A DNA stretch of 64,000 nucleotides, taken from Pontibacillus halophilus JSM 076056 = DSM 19796 (GTDB lineage Bacteria > Bacillota > Bacilli > Bacillales > BH030062). The stretch's first letter is position 1; every line of letters starts with the position of its first letter. Shown here in pieces: positions 1 through 7,372 of the stretch. The stretch spans positions 1-64,000 of the forward strand of contig NZ_AULI01000002.1 of the NCBI RefSeq assembly GCF_000425205.1, read 5' to 3'. The notes under the pieces were generated by a model that saw nothing but the letters and a program-made list of their open reading frames with translations, searched no databases and was not told the DNA's origin. The position numbers and the translations under genes are program-made.

Positions 1-362
1 AGAGTGGTTTGATTGGGCGAAAGAGGTAGGGGTTCATCAACCTTCACAGGTTAAAGAAGCGTTGCATGCCTTTTATGAGAAAGTGAATCAAGCTGGGCTT
101 TCGGAGTTTATTCAGGGGATAAAAACGTTGAAGAACTGGCAACCAGAGATTTTGAACAGCTTTGCGTTCAACTATAGCAACGGATTCGTAGAAGGGTTGA
201 ACAATCAAACGAAGGTTATTAAGCGAGATGCGTTCGGATTCCGAAGGTATGACCGTTTCCGATTGAAGATTCTTCTGCATCATCAATACAAACATACTAA
301 AGACTTTCAAGTTGGTTAAGGGGCAGGAGCTTGCCTCCTACCCCAACAATTGACTTAGAACC
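1..362 (+). mobile_element. Right end of an ISL3-family insertion sequence
   Basis: The window opens inside a transposase gene and the element appears to end near 362. After the transposase stop there is a G/C-rich hairpin (320-344), then a run reading ACCCCAACAATTGACTTAG, which I take as the probable terminal inverted repeat. The left end lies outside the window, so the repeat cannot be confirmed. The next gene starts only about 20 bp further on, so the element has inserted immediately upstream of yneN. Confidence 0.7.
2..319 (+). CDS. ISL3-family transposase, C-terminal part (cut by window edge)
   Basis: This is the last 105 codons of a DDE transposase; the reading frame is open back to the first full codon of the window, so the truncation is only the window edge. 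The segment containing NYSNGFVEGLNNQTK followed by KRDAFGFRRYDRFRL is the conserved C-terminal block of the ISL3 DDE domain, where the Glu of VEGLN is the expected last acidic catalytic residue. Whether the whole copy is intact cannot be seen. It would cut and paste its own element through the terminal repeats. Confidence 0.85.
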   Translation, partial: EWFDWAKEVGVHQPSQVKEALHAFYEKVNQAGLSEFIQGIKTLKNWQPEILNSFAFNYSNGFVEGLNNQTKVIKRDAFGFRRYDRFRLKILLHHQYKHTKDFQVG

Positions 363-383
363 ATTTATGAAGGGAGCCTTGCC

Positions 384-953
384 ATGAAGAAGTTTGCTGG
401 AATAGCTGTACTACTAGTATTAATCTCAATTGTTATTTATGAATACGTGATTCCGAAACAACCTGATGAATTTCAATCAAGCAGCAGTGAAGGGGATTCG
501 GGTTCAGCTATGGTGGCTGGAGGGAGTGATTTACTTCTATCACCTGGAGACGAGTTACCTGATATGGAGCTTAAAACGTTAGACGGAGAGACGATTCTTC
601 TTTCAGAATTTGAAGGGAAGCCATTATTGCTAAATTTTTGGGCTTCTTGGTGTGGGCCTTGTAAGGAAGAAATGCCTGATTTAGAGAAGTTTCATAATGA
701 CTATCATCAAGACATGCAGGTTATTGCCATTAATGCAGGAGAAACCCCTGACAAAGCTAAAGCGTACATAGAAGAATACGGATATACGTTCACGGTCATC
801 GTGGATGAGAAAATGGAGTTATACTCAGCTCTAGGAGGGCAAGTGTTTCCTACTACTTATTTTGTGAAAGGGAACGGAGAGTTAGCGGTTGAAAAGCGTC
901 TTGGTGCAATGGATTACGCCTATATGGAAGAGAAGTTGAAAGAATTACAATAA
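384..953 (+). CDS. yneN: Membrane-anchored thiol-disulfide oxidoreductase, TlpA/ResA-like
   Basis: A 189-residue protein with one N-terminal membrane segment (about residues 4-24), a polar Ser/Gly linker and a thioredoxin-like domain outside the membrane. The active site is C90-G-P-C93 in WASWCGPCKEE, followed by a TlpA-type helix and the cis-Pro region at VFPTTYF. Family members reduce or exchange disulfides in exported proteins such as apocytochrome c or spore-envelope proteins. Its position before sspN and tlp matches yneN of B. subtilis. An ISL3 element ends about 20 bp upstream, so its native promoter is probably displaced. The RBS GAAGGGAG at about 368-375 survives. The exact substrate is unknown. 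Confidence 0.85.
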   Translation: MKKFAGIAVLLVLISIVIYEYVIPKQPDEFQSSSSEGDSGSAMVAGGSDLLLSPGDELPDMELKTLDGETILLSEFEGKPLLLNFWASWCGPCKEEMPDLEKFHNDYHQDMQVIAINAGETPDKAKAYIEEYGYTFTVIVDEKMELYSALGGQVFPTTYFVKGNGELAVEKRLGAMDYAYMEEKLKELQ

Positions 954-1025
954 TGATGAGAGTAAGGTATATTTTCTGAATATTGCGGGTATGTTAGAAG
1001 TAAATCGAATAAAGGAGCGACACCA

Positions 1026-1169
1026 ATGGCCCGCAAGCGTAAACCAACCTTCGAAGAATTGATTAATATGAACCGTAAAGAAATGAGTAAAGACCAAGAG
1101 TTGTTAGATAAAATTGATCAAAAAATAGAAAAAAGAATGAATGATTCACTAACCAGACCGTCCGTGTGA
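1026..1169 (+). CDS. fbpB: FbpB-like small basic protein (47 aa)
   Basis: A short open frame starting [20 protein letters not shown], preceded by AAAGGAGCG. The pattern of a basic N-terminus, FEELI..N+KE, then a short charged helix ([12 protein letters not shown]) is that of the Fur-regulated basic protein family (FbpA/FbpB/SenN), small proteins in bacilli, of which FbpB works with the sRNA FsrA in iron sparing. I see no full Fur box upstream; only a weak ATAATGAT-type half match near the end of yneN. The last codons lie inside the terminator hairpin that follows. The family assignment rests on length and motif only, so another small basic protein is possible. Confidence 0.6.
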   Translation: MARKRKPTFEELINMNRKEMSKDQELLDKIDQKIEKRMNDSLTRPSV

Positions 1170-1184
1170 CGATCTGGTTTTTTT
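1151..1184 (+). terminator. Rho-independent terminator overlapping the end of the fbpB-like gene
   Basis: AACCAGA and TCTGGTT form the stem, followed by a run of seven T. The upstream arm is part of the coding sequence, so the last codons are fixed by RNA structure as well as by protein. Confidence 0.8.
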
Positions 1185-1248
1185 GCATAGGGTGGCGCTC
1201 TATAGTGAACAATACGAGGGAACCTATTTTACTGAAGGGGTGAATACG

Positions 1249-1395
1249 ATGGGTAACCCAAAAAAGGATTCTAAACATTTTGTTCCAAGCCATCCAGGTA
1301 CGCAATCTAGAGCTGCAGGCAGCAATAAAGGAAAGCAAATGCAAATGCAGAACCCCCAAAAACCAGATGTTATTCAAACTAAAGGCAAGAAATAG
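1249..1395 (+). CDS. sspN: Small acid-soluble spore protein N
   Basis: A 48-residue basic protein beginning [20 protein letters not shown] and ending with IQTKGKK, the signature of the SspN family. SspN is a minor SASP made in the forespore and found in the spore core. The start at 1249 is chosen because GAAGGGG lies 8-9 bases upstream; an in-frame ATG at 1183 has no RBS and would add unrelated residues that overlap the preceding terminator. It is followed 11 bp later by tlp, as in B. subtilis where the two form a forespore (sigma-G) operon. I could not confirm a sigma-G promoter by eye. Confidence 0.9.
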   Translation: MGNPKKDSKHFVPSHPGTQSRAAGSNKGKQMQMQNPQKPDVIQTKGKK

Positions 1396-1406
1396 GAGGG
1401 TCCTAC

Positions 1407-1643
1407 ATGGCTAAAGAAAAACACGTACATGCAAATCCAGATGATCGAAGTGACAACGTAGAGAAGCTACAGAGTATGGTTCAAGATACAATTGAAAATA
1501 TAGAACGTTCTCATGATGCGCTTAAGTTTGCAACAGCAGAGGAAAGAGAGCAGATTGAAGCGAAAAATCATCGTCGAGAAGAATCTATTCAAGCGTTCCG
1601 AAATGAGATTCGAGACGAATTCCATCAACAAGAAGATCAATAA
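1407..1643 (+). CDS. tlp: Small acid-soluble spore protein Tlp
   Basis: A 78-residue, highly charged, mostly helical protein containing NPDDRSDNVEKLQSMVQDTI, the hallmark of the Tlp family (named for weak thioredoxin similarity, although it has no CxxC motif and no Cys). It is a spore-core protein made late in the forespore. An AGGAGG ribosome binding site sits between sspN and this gene, so the two are almost certainly co-transcribed. A strong terminator follows directly. Confidence 0.93.
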   Translation: MAKEKHVHANPDDRSDNVEKLQSMVQDTIENIERSHDALKFATAEEREQIEAKNHRREESIQAFRNEIRDEFHQQEDQ

Positions 1644-1647
1644 CAAC

Positions 1648-1681
1648 AAACCTTGCTCCTTTTTGGAGTGAGGTTTTTTTA
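1648..1681 (+). terminator. Terminator of the sspN-tlp operon
   Basis: AACCTTGCTCC pairs (one mismatch) with GGAGTGAGGTT around a T-rich loop and is followed by a T run. Confidence 0.85.
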
Positions 1682-1917
1682 ATGATGAAGAAGAGTCTTC
1701 TGGAAGTGGTTAAAGGATTCCTATAGCCTAGTGGTTTCTTCAGAACATCACGACGTTCTTTCGTGTCTATAGCACTTGATTATACGACTAGATGAGAAGC
1801 CAATTCTAGATGTTCATACCAATTTAGTTCTACCAGTTTTACGAACAGAATCATCAACTTTCTTTTCCTGCTATGATACAATATGGGAATGGACCTAGAT
1901 AGAAGAAGGATGATGAT

Positions 1918-4218
1918 ATGACTAGAGAGAACACCCCACTACAACACGTTAAAGAATGGAAAGATATTCATACACCGATCCCTCTAACTGAGACAGAAGC
2001 CCTTCGCTATGTAGATATGTACGAACAGGGAGACCGGTCATTCTCTTTAGAGGAAGTTGCGTCGCTGTATGCGATGATTACGTATCACCGACTGCTACGA
2101 TCTCATATCGTGGATGATGATGTTGCGAAACAATTTCTTATGAAAGCGAAAGAGAACGTTACAGACTTTCCGGTTGTGAGACAGCTGGATGAGTGGTTTG
2201 AAATTACTACGTTTCAAAACGTACTTCGAAACATTCGCTTTACAGATCTTATTTTGCACGAGGCGGATCATCTCTCAACAAAACGAAAGAAAATGCAGCT
2301 CATTGAAGAGCGTTTAGAAACATTAGAAGAAGAATGGACAGAAGCCACACCTTATCGGTCTCGTGCACAGTCGGAATCGTTTCTTGAAGCGAAACAACAT
2401 GCTCGAGAGACGATTGACGAAGCGCTGGCTATGATTGAACCTTATCAGGCAGATGAAATGAACGGCATCAATCATATTGCTACGTCAGACATGAATGCGA
2501 AATTGAGGGAACTTGAAGGCCTTGTTGTATCCTTTAACAACTTATTGCCAGCAGAGTTACGTCAAGATGAAGCCAATGACGCTCTCGACGAGTTAAATCG
2601 TATGATTGGTCTCGATGAAATTAAACAATATATCCATCGGTATTACCACTATTTGAAATATCAACAAACAAGAAAACAGCTTGGCTTTCAGATGATGGAT
2701 GAACAGGGCTTGCACATGATTATTACTGGTAACCCAGGTACTGGTAAAACGACCATTGCAAGATTGTTGGCGTCTATCTATCATGAACTTGGTTTACTTG
2801 ACACGAAAGAAGTTGTCGAAGTGAATCGATCCCATTTAGTTGGCTCTTATGTAGGACAAAGTGAAGAAAATACAATGAACTACATTCGCCAAGCACAAGG
2901 CGGTGTGTTGTTTATTGATGAAGCGTATAGCTTGAAGCGAGAAGGTCAGTCTGGTAATGATTACGGTCAGGCAGTAATTGATACAATCGTCTCAGCGATG
3001 ACGTCTAAAGAGTATGGTGGCAAATTCGCTGTCATCTTAGCTGGATATCCAGAAGAAATGCGTCAATTCTTATTTGGAAATCCAGGTTTAAGAAGTCGCT
3101 TCCCGGAACAAAATCATATTGAATTGCCGGATTATGGGATGAACGAACTTGTGGAAATTGCTGAACAGGTGGCCCTTATGAACGATTATTTCTTTACGGG
3201 TAAAGCGTTGAATGAGTTTAGAGATGCTATTGAGCAAATGCGCGTTGATGATACATTTGGAAACGCGCGGACAGTAAAGAATTTAATCATGCAAACGATT
3301 TTCCGAAAAGGTGCTAAGAAAGAAGAGAAAGAACGTTCCATGAACTGGCTAGATTATATGAGGATTGGGTACAGTGATGTGAACAATCTCCATGCGGATG
3401 ATACAGAACACGCTTCTCCTACAGAGCGCCTAAATGAGCTCGTTGGATTAACAGGCGTAAAGGAAGAAGTTCGTAAGCTCTCATCCTTTGTACACATGCA
3501 GCAGGTTCGAAAGCAACAGTCACTTCCAACAGTTCCGATACAACTGCACTCTGTCTTTTCAGGGAACCCTGGGACCGGGAAGACAACCGTCGCTCATATT
3601 TACGCGTCTATCTTGAAAGAGAATGGACTACTAAAGCGTGGACACGTCGTAGTTGCTTCACGTAGCGACCTCGTAGCGGGATATGTGGGTCAGACAGCTC
3701 CGAAGACGAAGAAGAAAATACGGGAAGCATTAGGTGGCGTTCTCTTTATTGATGAAGCGTATGCGTTGAACCGTAGTGGATCGAACGATTTCGGTAAAGA
3801 GGCGATTGACACGTTAGTGGATGAGATGACGAAACATAACGAAAATCTCGTCGTCATTCTTGCCGGATATGAGAATGAAATGCGAGCACTTATAAGAAGC
3901 AATCCAGGATTAGCTTCAAGGTTTAAGAAATTCTTCCACTTCGAAGATTACAGCAGTGATGAACTGTTGCAAATGGTTCATGTTCATGCAGAAGAGTACG
4001 GATTCAAACTTCAAGAAGAAGCAGTGAGTGCACTTCAACAATCATTCCAAGAACAAGAGGTGGAAGGAAATGGCAGGTTTATTAAGAATTTACTCGATGA
4101 AGCCATCCAATACCAAGCGTTAAGAATGATGAATGACGAAGATACTACCCTCGACCTTACGTTATCCCAAGATGATTTTGAGAAGGCGTGGAACACGGTG
4201 AAAGGAAGAGAGCAATGA
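1918..4218 (+). CDS. Double AAA ATPase of the CbxX/CfqX (SpoVK-like) family
   Basis: A 766-residue protein with an N-terminal helical region (about 1-225) and two tandem AAA modules. Each module has a Walker A GNPGTGKTT (residues 271 and 549), a Walker B ending GGVLFIDEAY, an AGY sensor region and an arginine-finger segment (NPGLRSRF, NPGLASRF). The modules are clearly paralogous, so the protein is an internal duplication of the single-AAA SpoVK of B. subtilis (about 320 residues). CbxX/CfqX proteins act as ATP-driven remodelling chaperones; the same fold occurs in RuBisCO activases and in EccA of type VII secretion. A role in sporulation is inferred from family and the neighbouring SASP genes. 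Its stop overlaps the next start by 4 bp, suggesting translational coupling with yneP. Confidence 0.85.
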   Translation: MTRENTPLQHVKEWKDIHTPIPLTETEALRYVDMYEQGDRSFSLEEVASLYAMITYHRLLRSHIVDDDVAKQFLMKAKENVTDFPVVRQLDEWFEITTFQNVLRNIRFTDLILHEADHLSTKRKKMQLIEERLETLEEEWTEATPYRSRAQSESFLEAKQHARETIDEALAMIEPYQADEMNGINHIATSDMNAKLRELEGLVVSFNNLLPAELRQDEANDALDELNRMIGLDEIKQYIHRYYHYLKYQQTRKQLGFQMMDEQGLHMIITGNPGTGKTTIARLLASIYHELGLLDTKEVVEVNRSHLVGSYVGQSEENTMNYIRQAQGGVLFIDEAYSLKREGQSGNDYGQAVIDTIVSAMTSKEYGGKFAVILAGYPEEMRQFLFGNPGLRSRFPEQNHIELPDYGMNELVEIAEQVALMNDYFFTGKALNEFRDAIEQMRVDDTFGNARTVKNLIMQTIFRKGAKKEEKERSMNWLDYMRIGYSDVNNLHADDTEHASPTERLNELVGLTGVKEEVRKLSSFVHMQQVRKQQSLPTVPIQLHSVFSGNPGTGKTTVAHIYASILKENGLLKRGHVVVASRSDLVAGYVGQTAPKTKKKIREALGGVLFIDEAYALNRSGSNDFGKEAIDTLVDEMTKHNENLVVILAGYENEMRALIRSNPGLASRFKKFFHFEDYSSDELLQMVHVHAEEYGFKLQEEAVSALQQSFQEQEVEGNGRFIKNLLDEAIQYQALRMMNDEDTTLDLTLSQDDFEKAWNTVKGREQ

Positions 4219-4637
4219 GAGTCAATGAAACAAATGTAAAGGTCCGATACCAAGAAACGGATCAAATGGGAGTTGTGTATCATGCCAATTACCTCGTTTG
4301 GTTTGAAATTGGACGAACTTCATTAATCGAAGACTTAGGATTCAACTATGCGGATATGGAGGAGAGCGGCATTGTTTCCCCAGTCGTAGATGTGAACATT
4401 CACTACAAGAAGCCTGTTCGATACGGGCAACGTGCAACTGTGAAAACGTGGGTTCAATCCTATGATGGCATTCGTGTCACGTATGCCTATGAGATTCTTA
4501 CGCCAGAAGGTGAGATTGCCGTTACAGGTGAATCGAAACACGTATGTGTTAAGAAAGATTCATTTAAACCTGTATCCTTACGTAGAACCTTTCCTGATTG
4601 GCATGAAGCGTACTTGACTGCATTAGGGGATGCGTAG
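4215..4637 (+). CDS. yneP: Acyl-CoA thioesterase, hotdog fold (YbgC/FadM type)
   Basis: A 140-residue single hotdog domain with the family signature RYQETDQMGVVYHANY, whose Asp is the catalytic residue, then WFEIGRT on the long central helix. Members hydrolyse acyl-CoA thioesters in the cytoplasm; substrate range cannot be read from sequence. The start at 4215 overlaps the AAA gene stop (ATGA) and has GGAAGAG just upstream; the in-frame ATG at 4188 lies within the AAA coding region without an RBS. The order yneP-yneQ matches B. subtilis. Confidence 0.88.
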   Translation: MRVNETNVKVRYQETDQMGVVYHANYLVWFEIGRTSLIEDLGFNYADMEESGIVSPVVDVNIHYKKPVRYGQRATVKTWVQSYDGIRVTYAYEILTPEGEIAVTGESKHVCVKKDSFKPVSLRRTFPDWHEAYLTALGDA

Positions 4638-4639
4638 TT

Positions 4640-4942
4640 GTGGCCTTTGGAATTTCTAGAGAAGAACTGAACGACTGGAGAAAGCGAGTGGAGGCTGGGG
4701 AAATTGCGTTCCTTACCCATTACTGGATTGATGAGCGATTTCCAAATCAAGACACTGTCACAAAAGTTGGATGTTGTGACTTGGACAAATTGATTCAATG
4801 GGGAAATCAATATGGATTAAACCCAGAATGGATTCATCTTGACCCACGCTATCCACATTACGACTTACTTGGAAATACACAAGTGACCATATTAAAGGCA
4901 GAAGGCTATGAGGAACAGCTGAAACGATTTAATCGATTGTAA
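4640..4942 (+). CDS. yneQ: Conserved hypothetical protein YneQ
   Basis: A 100-residue soluble protein with a GTG start 2 bp after yneP. It has no signal peptide or membrane segment and no catalytic motif I recognise; it does contain CCDLDKLIQWG and a Trp/Pro-rich stretch WIHLDPRYPHYDLLGN. Length and position directly after a YneP-type thioesterase match B. subtilis yneQ, of unknown function. It shares the transcript with the AAA ATPase and yneP and is closed by a strong terminator. Confidence 0.75.
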   Translation: MAFGISREELNDWRKRVEAGEIAFLTHYWIDERFPNQDTVTKVGCCDLDKLIQWGNQYGLNPEWIHLDPRYPHYDLLGNTQVTILKAEGYEEQLKRFNRL

Positions 4943-4968
4943 GGGCGCATATTTGCGCCCTTTTTTTT
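4943..4968 (+). terminator. Terminator after yneQ
   Basis: A perfect GGGCGCA/TGCGCCC stem with a four-base loop and eight T. Confidence 0.92.
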
Positions 4969-5072
4969 GTATCAATACCAGTACATGTCTGTGCTCAAGA
5001 GGCATTACTTATCCTGCTTCTGCCCATACTATAACTGGCTAGAAAGCCTAGAGATATGGGAGGAATGTGAAG

Positions 5073-5864
5073 ATGAATCCAATTGTTAAATATAGTCTGA
5101 CAGCAGTATTGTCATTAAGCATGTTAGCAGCGTGTACGAATGAAGAAGGTATGGACCGTAATCGAAATACGATGGACAATAACGTGAACGAAGTAGGTTA
5201 TGGTGGTAACAATAACGGTCAGAATATTGACCTACCTGGAAACATGGAAGATTATAACGTACGTACAGAAATGCGTCGTTACGAAATTCCGATGGATGAG
5301 TTCGGTCAATCTGGACAATTCGATCGAAACGGTCAAACTCGTCAAGAACAGCCTAACCGAAATCAAAACGAGCAACAATATAACCAAGCCCCATCAAATA
5401 ATCAAAAGGGGAATGGAAACGCGCAACAAGATAGCGGAAAGACAGAGCAACAGCAAGATGAGGAAGATTCTAAAAACCAAGCATCTGTTAAAGACCAAGT
5501 CATTAAATTAACCAATGAAGAGCGTAAGAAGAATGGATTATCTGCGTTGAAGGAAGACACAGAGTTACAAAAGGTTGCACAAAAGAAATCAGAAGATATG
5601 GTAAACAATGATTACTTCTCCCACACTTCTCCAACGTACGGAAGCCCATTTGAAATGATGGATCAGTTTGGTATTGATTACCGTACAGCTGCAGAAAACA
5701 TTGCTGCTGGTCAACAGACTGCAGAAGAGGTTGTACGAGGGTGGATGAACAGCGAAGGACACCGCAAAAACATTTTAAATTCTAAAGTTACTCACATTGG
5801 AATTGGAGTCGAGAAAGACGCTCAGGATGGAAAGTTCTGGACGCAGATGTTTATTCAGAAGTAA
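5073..5864 (+). CDS. CAP-domain (SCP/PR1) lipoprotein, YkwD-like
   Basis: A 263-residue lipoprotein: a hydrophobic signal with lipobox LAAC (lipidated Cys at 21), a long Asn/Gln-rich low-complexity linker (about 25-140), and a C-terminal CAP domain (about 143-263). The domain keeps the YkwD-type landmarks LTNEERKKNGL, YFSHTSP, AENIAAG and WMNSEGHRKNIL, including the conserved His and Glu pairs of the CAP cavity. Such proteins are common in spore-forming bacilli, some in spore coats; biochemical activity is unknown. The ATG at 5073 lies 9 bases after GGGAGG; the GTG at 5067 would be too close. It forms its own transcription unit. Confidence 0.87.
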   Translation: MNPIVKYSLTAVLSLSMLAACTNEEGMDRNRNTMDNNVNEVGYGGNNNGQNIDLPGNMEDYNVRTEMRRYEIPMDEFGQSGQFDRNGQTRQEQPNRNQNEQQYNQAPSNNQKGNGNAQQDSGKTEQQQDEEDSKNQASVKDQVIKLTNEERKKNGLSALKEDTELQKVAQKKSEDMVNNDYFSHTSPTYGSPFEMMDQFGIDYRTAAENIAAGQQTAEEVVRGWMNSEGHRKNILNSKVTHIGIGVEKDAQDGKFWTQMFIQK

Positions 5865-5868
5865 TAAA

Positions 5869-5912
5869 GAAGAACCATTCTTGCCTCAATCGGCTCGAAT
5901 GGTTCTTTAATT
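5869..5912 (+). terminator. Terminator after the CAP-domain lipoprotein gene
   Basis: AGAACCATTC pairs with GAATGGTTCT across a 16-base loop, followed by a T-rich tail. Confidence 0.8.
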
Positions 5913-5925
5913 TATCTAAAATATA

Positions 5926-5943
5926 CTTAGTAGCAACTCCGAA
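5926..5943 (+). repeat. Intergenic repeat, copy A (TAGTAGCAACTCCGA core)
   Basis: CTTAGTAGCAACTCCGAA lies between two terminators. Its 15-base core recurs exactly at 40558-40572, and a variant lacking one T occurs on the other strand at 10012-10028. No function is assigned; see findings. Confidence 0.5.
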
Positions 5944-6002
5944 CATTAAATGTAAAAAAAAGTGATAAAAAACCTACAAAATAAAGGACATAGATGCAAA
6001 TA

Positions 6003-6029
6003 AAAAGAACCCTTATAAGGGCTCTTTTT
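6003..6029 (-). terminator. Terminator of yneR
   Basis: On the minus strand AAAGAGCCCTTATAAGGGTTC makes a CCCTTATAAGGG-centred stem, followed by TTTTTATT. It lies just after the yneR stop. Confidence 0.8.
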
Positions 6030-6035
6030 CATTCA

Positions 6036-6332
6036 TTATGCAGTTTCATTATAGTCGAATGACGGTTCATCTAAGGAAGCGTCGTATTTTACAGTTAAGT
6101 CATGACCGTCGAAGTACCAACTGTCTTCCTCTTCGATATAGAACGTAATCTCTTCTTTAGATGTTTGAGTTAATGGCTCTTTAGGTTGTTCAGGTTTTAC
6201 TGCTAGGGAGAAGCCGGGTTGTAAGCCGCCTACACCACCATAGCGTACGAACAATCGAAGGGATTGATTAGCTTGTAATTCCAACTCTTCTTTGTACCAT
6301 TGTGCTGCTTCTTGTGAAATTTCTAACTTCAT
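6036..6332 (-). CDS. yneR: HesB/IscA-like fold protein YneR
   Basis: A 98-residue protein whose MKLEISQEAAQWYKEEL start and RLFVRYGGVGGLQPGFSLAV core match the HesB-like YneR family. It has no cysteine, unlike the iron-sulfur carriers IscA and SufA, so it should not hold a cluster in the usual way; the function of YneR is unknown. In B. subtilis yneR lies between yneQ and plsY; here it is on the opposite strand and separated from yneQ by the CAP lipoprotein gene. The RBS AGGAAGGGG precedes the ATG. Confidence 0.82.
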   Translation of the reverse strand: MKLEISQEAAQWYKEELELQANQSLRLFVRYGGVGGLQPGFSLAVKPEQPKEPLTQTSKEEITFYIEEEDSWYFDGHDLTVKYDASLDEPSFDYNETA

Positions 6333-6432
6333 ATGAAACCCCTTCCTACTTAAGACGTATCCTTATCATAGTATATGAATAGCATACCATCAACTTAAAA
6401 GGTGCCTGCATGGCACAATTAAGGAGGTTCAC

Positions 6433-7362
6433 ATGTTAACAGTAAGCGAATTGAAGAAAGAATACCGCAATCATGTAGCAGTAGATGGGATCAACTTCAC
6501 GATAAAGGAGGGTGAGATCTTTGGGTTATTAGGTCCGAATGGTGCAGGTAAGTCGACTACCATTTCGATGCTTTCGTCTCTCTTAAAGCCTTCATCTGGA
6601 ACGATTCTATTCCGGAATGTGCCCATTGGGGATAAGAAAGGAGCGTTACATAAAGAGCTTGGGTATGTACCTCAAGATTTAGCTTTATATCCAGAGTTTA
6701 CAGCTGTTGAGAATCTAATGTTCTTCGGTAAACTTTATAAAATACCGAAGCGACAACTGGCAACACGTGTGTACGAAGTTCTCGAAATTGTCGGATTAAC
6801 GAATAAAGCGAAGGACAAAGTTTCTACATTCTCTGGCGGTATGAAACGTCGGTTAAACATTGCGTGCGGACTGATTCATAAACCCTCTCTCTTATTTATG
6901 GATGAACCAACTGTCGGAATTGATCCTCAATCTAGAAATTACATCCTACAAATGATTAAACAATTAAATAATAAAGGGCTTACGATTCTCTATACAAGTC
7001 ACTACATGGAAGAGGTGGATTTCCTGTGTGACCGGATTGCCATTTTAGACAAAGGTCGAATTATAGAGGATGGGACAAAGGATGAATTGATGCGTGTACT
7101 TCAAACAGAGGAAGTACTTGTCATGACGCTTGCGCAAATTGATGAGGGTTACATCGAAGCGATTTCACAATTAGATTCTGTTCAATCCGTTCAAGTTCAG
7201 GGAACTCAAGTATTTGTTACTTTGATGGATAAAGCTACTGCATTGAAAGAACTCTTTCACACAGCTGAACAATGGAATGTTGAAGTAAAGGGGATTGAAG
7301 TTTCGAAGCCTACTTTAGAGGATGTATTCCTACACTTAACAGGCCGAACGTTAAGGGATTAG
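6433..7362 (+). CDS. ABC exporter, ATP-binding subunit (LnrL/drug-resistance type)
   Basis: A 309-residue ATPase with Walker A GPNGAGKST (about residue 35), Q-loop VPQD, signature FSGGMKRRL, Walker B LLFMDEPTVGIDP and the switch His of YTSHYMEE. The C-terminal extension is typical of ABC-2 exporter ATPases such as DrrA and LnrL. It drives export by the two membrane subunits that follow (10 bp gap and 4 bp overlap). An AAGGAGG RBS precedes the ATG. The ATPase-plus-two-permeases layout is that of the linearmycin exporter LnrLMN, but no adjacent two-component system is present, so the substrate remains open. Confidence 0.9.
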   Translation: MLTVSELKKEYRNHVAVDGINFTIKEGEIFGLLGPNGAGKSTTISMLSSLLKPSSGTILFRNVPIGDKKGALHKELGYVPQDLALYPEFTAVENLMFFGKLYKIPKRQLATRVYEVLEIVGLTNKAKDKVSTFSGGMKRRLNIACGLIHKPSLLFMDEPTVGIDPQSRNYILQMIKQLNNKGLTILYTSHYMEEVDFLCDRIAILDKGRIIEDGTKDELMRVLQTEEVLVMTLAQIDEGYIEAISQLDSVQSVQVQGTQVFVTLMDKATALKELFHTAEQWNVEVKGIEVSKPTLEDVFLHLTGRTLRD

Positions 7363-7372
7363 GGGTGAAACG

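Noticed and set aside
1184-1216. Possible sigma-G promoter before sspN
   Set aside because: TGCATA fits a -35, but the -10 region at the right distance (CAATACG) is a poor match to CATACTA.
6036-6332. Absence of the cluster-binding cysteines in YneR as an anomaly
   Set aside because: As far as I know YneR proteins generally lack them; it is a property of the family.
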